Assembly: GCA_023228125.1 (NCBI GenBank)
Contig: JALOBT010000032.1
Location: forward strand, 1-8,441
Source: Candidatus Cloacimonadota bacterium
Lineage (GTDB): Bacteria; Cloacimonadota; Cloacimonadia; Cloacimonadales; Cloacimonadaceae
Length of the DNA: 8,441 nt
Direction: 5' to 3'
Of this stretch, positions 7,965 to 8,441 are shown piece after piece; position 1 is the stretch's first letter, and each line of letters starts with the position of its first letter. Below the pieces are notes generated by a model. The model worked only from the letters and a program-made list of their open reading frames with translations, did no database searches and was not told where the DNA came from. The translations under genes were made by a program, and so were the position numbers.

Positions 7965-8233
7965 TATAAATGTTTGCCGCATCAGCTCAGCAAAGATGAA
8001 GACTGTTCAATTCCTCTCCCCAAGTCACGCTACTTTCTTGTGCACTTTAAGCTGAATAAGTGCCCAAAGCCTATTCCAATCCTTATTATCCAGGCCTAAT
8101 ACCTGCAAAGCGAGAATGTGGCGCTATTTCAGACAAGTCCTGAATATGTGGGTTGTAGGGGTTTTGGGCGAAAACCCAAGTCCTGCATATGAATGATGAT
8201 GATGATAGAACACAGTTCGGGGGATCGTGTGAG
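7965..8233. other. Intergenic region with small repeats, no supported gene
   Basis: No open frame with a plausible start and length is seen on either strand. The region holds a weak inverted repeat (GCACTT 8042-8047 with AAGTGC 8058-8063), a 15-bp direct repeat with a hairpin between the copies (8134-8191, listed separately), and a short run of ATG trinucleotides (8193-8206). It separates the PPDK_N-like gene from the tandem repeat at the right edge. Confidence 0.45.
8134..8191. repeat. Imperfect 15-bp direct repeat flanking a GGGTTTT/AAAACCC hairpin
   Basis: CAAGTCCTGAATATG (8134-8148) recurs as CAAGTCCTGCATATG (8177-8191), 14 of 15 identical and 43 bp apart. Between them GGGTTTT (8159-8165) and AAAACCC (8171-8177) form a perfect 7-bp stem around GGGCG. 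The stem ends exactly where the second copy begins. The layout resembles a small insertion or excision footprint with target duplication, but 15 bp is long for that and no element family is recognised. It could also be a small structured RNA or chance. Confidence 0.4.
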
Positions 8234-8257
8234 TCTTGGAGTTCCATCTTGGAGTTC
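8234..8257 (+). repeat. Partial, truncated entry copy of the tandem repeat
   Basis: TCTTGGAGTTC occurs at 8234-8244 and again at 8247-8257, 13 bp apart. The first occurrence is preceded by GTGAG, like the junction between full repeat units (GTGAGCCTTGGAGTTC at 8336-8351). It therefore looks like the broken left end of the array, where one unit junction was copied and then truncated before the first full unit at 8248. Confidence 0.5.
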
Positions 8258-8315
8258 AAGGTGCCTAAGATAACTAACTATTTACCATAAGCTTAGCGGC
8301 ACTTTGGACTTCAAG
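8248..8315 (+). ncRNA. Potential long RNA hairpin in repeat unit 1
   Basis: The left arm (8248-8269, starting CTTGGAGTTCAAG) can pair with the right arm (8292-8315, ending TTTGGACTTCAAG) over 22 base pairs, around a 22-nt AT-rich loop. One 2-nt bulge (CG at 8297-8298) interrupts the right arm. Three pairs are not Watson-Crick, and all three are G-U if the plus strand is transcribed; on the minus strand they would be A-C mismatches. No promoter for this RNA was identified, so expression is an inference. It may equally act as a DNA cruciform. Confidence 0.35.
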
Positions 8316-8341
8316 CGACAATAGCAATGGGAAACGTGAGC

Positions 8342-8409
8342 CTTGGAGTTCAAGGTGCCTAAGATAACTATCAATTTACCATAAGCTTAGCGGCACTTTG
8401 GACTTCAAG
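8342..8409 (+). ncRNA. Potential long RNA hairpin in repeat unit 2
   Basis: This has the same stem as unit 1: left arm 8342-8363, right arm 8386-8409, with identical sequence in both arms. The loop differs by two substitutions (TCAA at 8371-8374 in place of ACTA). About 26 nt of unpaired linker separate this hairpin from the neighbouring one. Expression is not shown by the sequence. Confidence 0.35.
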
Positions 8410-8441
8410 CGACAATAGCAATGGGAAACGTGAGCCTTGGA

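Larger units (their letters stand above)
8248..8441 (+). repeat. 94-bp tandem repeat, two full units plus start of a third, running off the window
   Basis: Unit 1 is 8248-8341, unit 2 is 8342-8435, and a third begins at 8436 (CTTGGA). The two units agree at 92 of 94 positions; the differences (8277 vs 8371, 8279 vs 8373) both fall in the predicted hairpin loop. The period is not a multiple of three and each unit contains stops, so it is not a coding repeat. Each unit holds a long imperfect inverted repeat (see the hairpin entries). The array probably continues to the right. Orientation is given as plus because the wobble pairs favour plus-strand RNA. Confidence 0.9.

Noticed and set aside
8193..8206. 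ATG trinucleotide run as a phase-variable microsatellite
   Set aside because: It has only four to five units, lies outside any gene and is not positioned in a recognised promoter spacer.
8231..8441. CRISPR array
   Set aside because: The whole 94-bp unit repeats without unique spacers, and the length is far beyond CRISPR repeats.
8248..8441. Integron attC-type recombination sites
   Set aside because: The units are imperfect inverted repeats of similar size, but the expected GTTRRRY/RYYYAAC core boxes are not seen and there are no cassette genes between units.

Overview
The window holds two large convergent genes with AT-leaning flanks. It looks like chromosomal DNA from a bacterium of the Fibrobacterota-Chlorobiota-Bacteroidota (FCB) group. 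The best guess is a Cloacimonadota-like or Bacteroidota-like lineage, because the second gene belongs to a family (receiver-like domains fused to an orphan PEP/pyruvate-binding ATP-grasp domain) that I associate mainly with those phyla. This is recognition from memory; no search was run.

Layout: 1-334 is a non-coding stretch ending in a 25-bp dyad (294-318) just before the first gene. 335-4879 (+) encodes a 1514-residue soluble hybrid sensor kinase with four PAS domains, two GAF domains, HisKA, HATPase, two receivers and a C-terminal HPt domain. It has every phosphorelay module but no output domain. A 48-bp gap with no convincing terminator separates it from 4929-7895 (-). That gene encodes a 988-residue protein with a degenerate receiver, an intact receiver, a PPDK_N-type ATP-grasp domain and an uncharacterised C-terminal domain. 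It lacks the phosphohistidine and PEP-binding domains of real PEP synthase or pyruvate phosphate dikinase.

7896-8247 is an intergenic stretch with a candidate promoter for the minus-strand gene, small hairpins and a 15-bp direct repeat. From 8248 to the window edge runs a 94-bp tandem repeat (two full copies plus the start of a third). Each unit can fold into a 22-pair hairpin whose three non-Watson-Crick pairs are all G-U when read as plus-strand RNA.

How the genes may work together (inference): the kinase ends in an HPt without an output partner, and its neighbour carries an intact receiver attached to a probable ATP-using enzyme domain. A phosphorelay from kinase to this enzyme is a testable idea. 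The genes are convergent, so co-transcription does not support it. The two items most worth a second look are the truncated PPDK-like protein and the 94-bp hairpin repeat.
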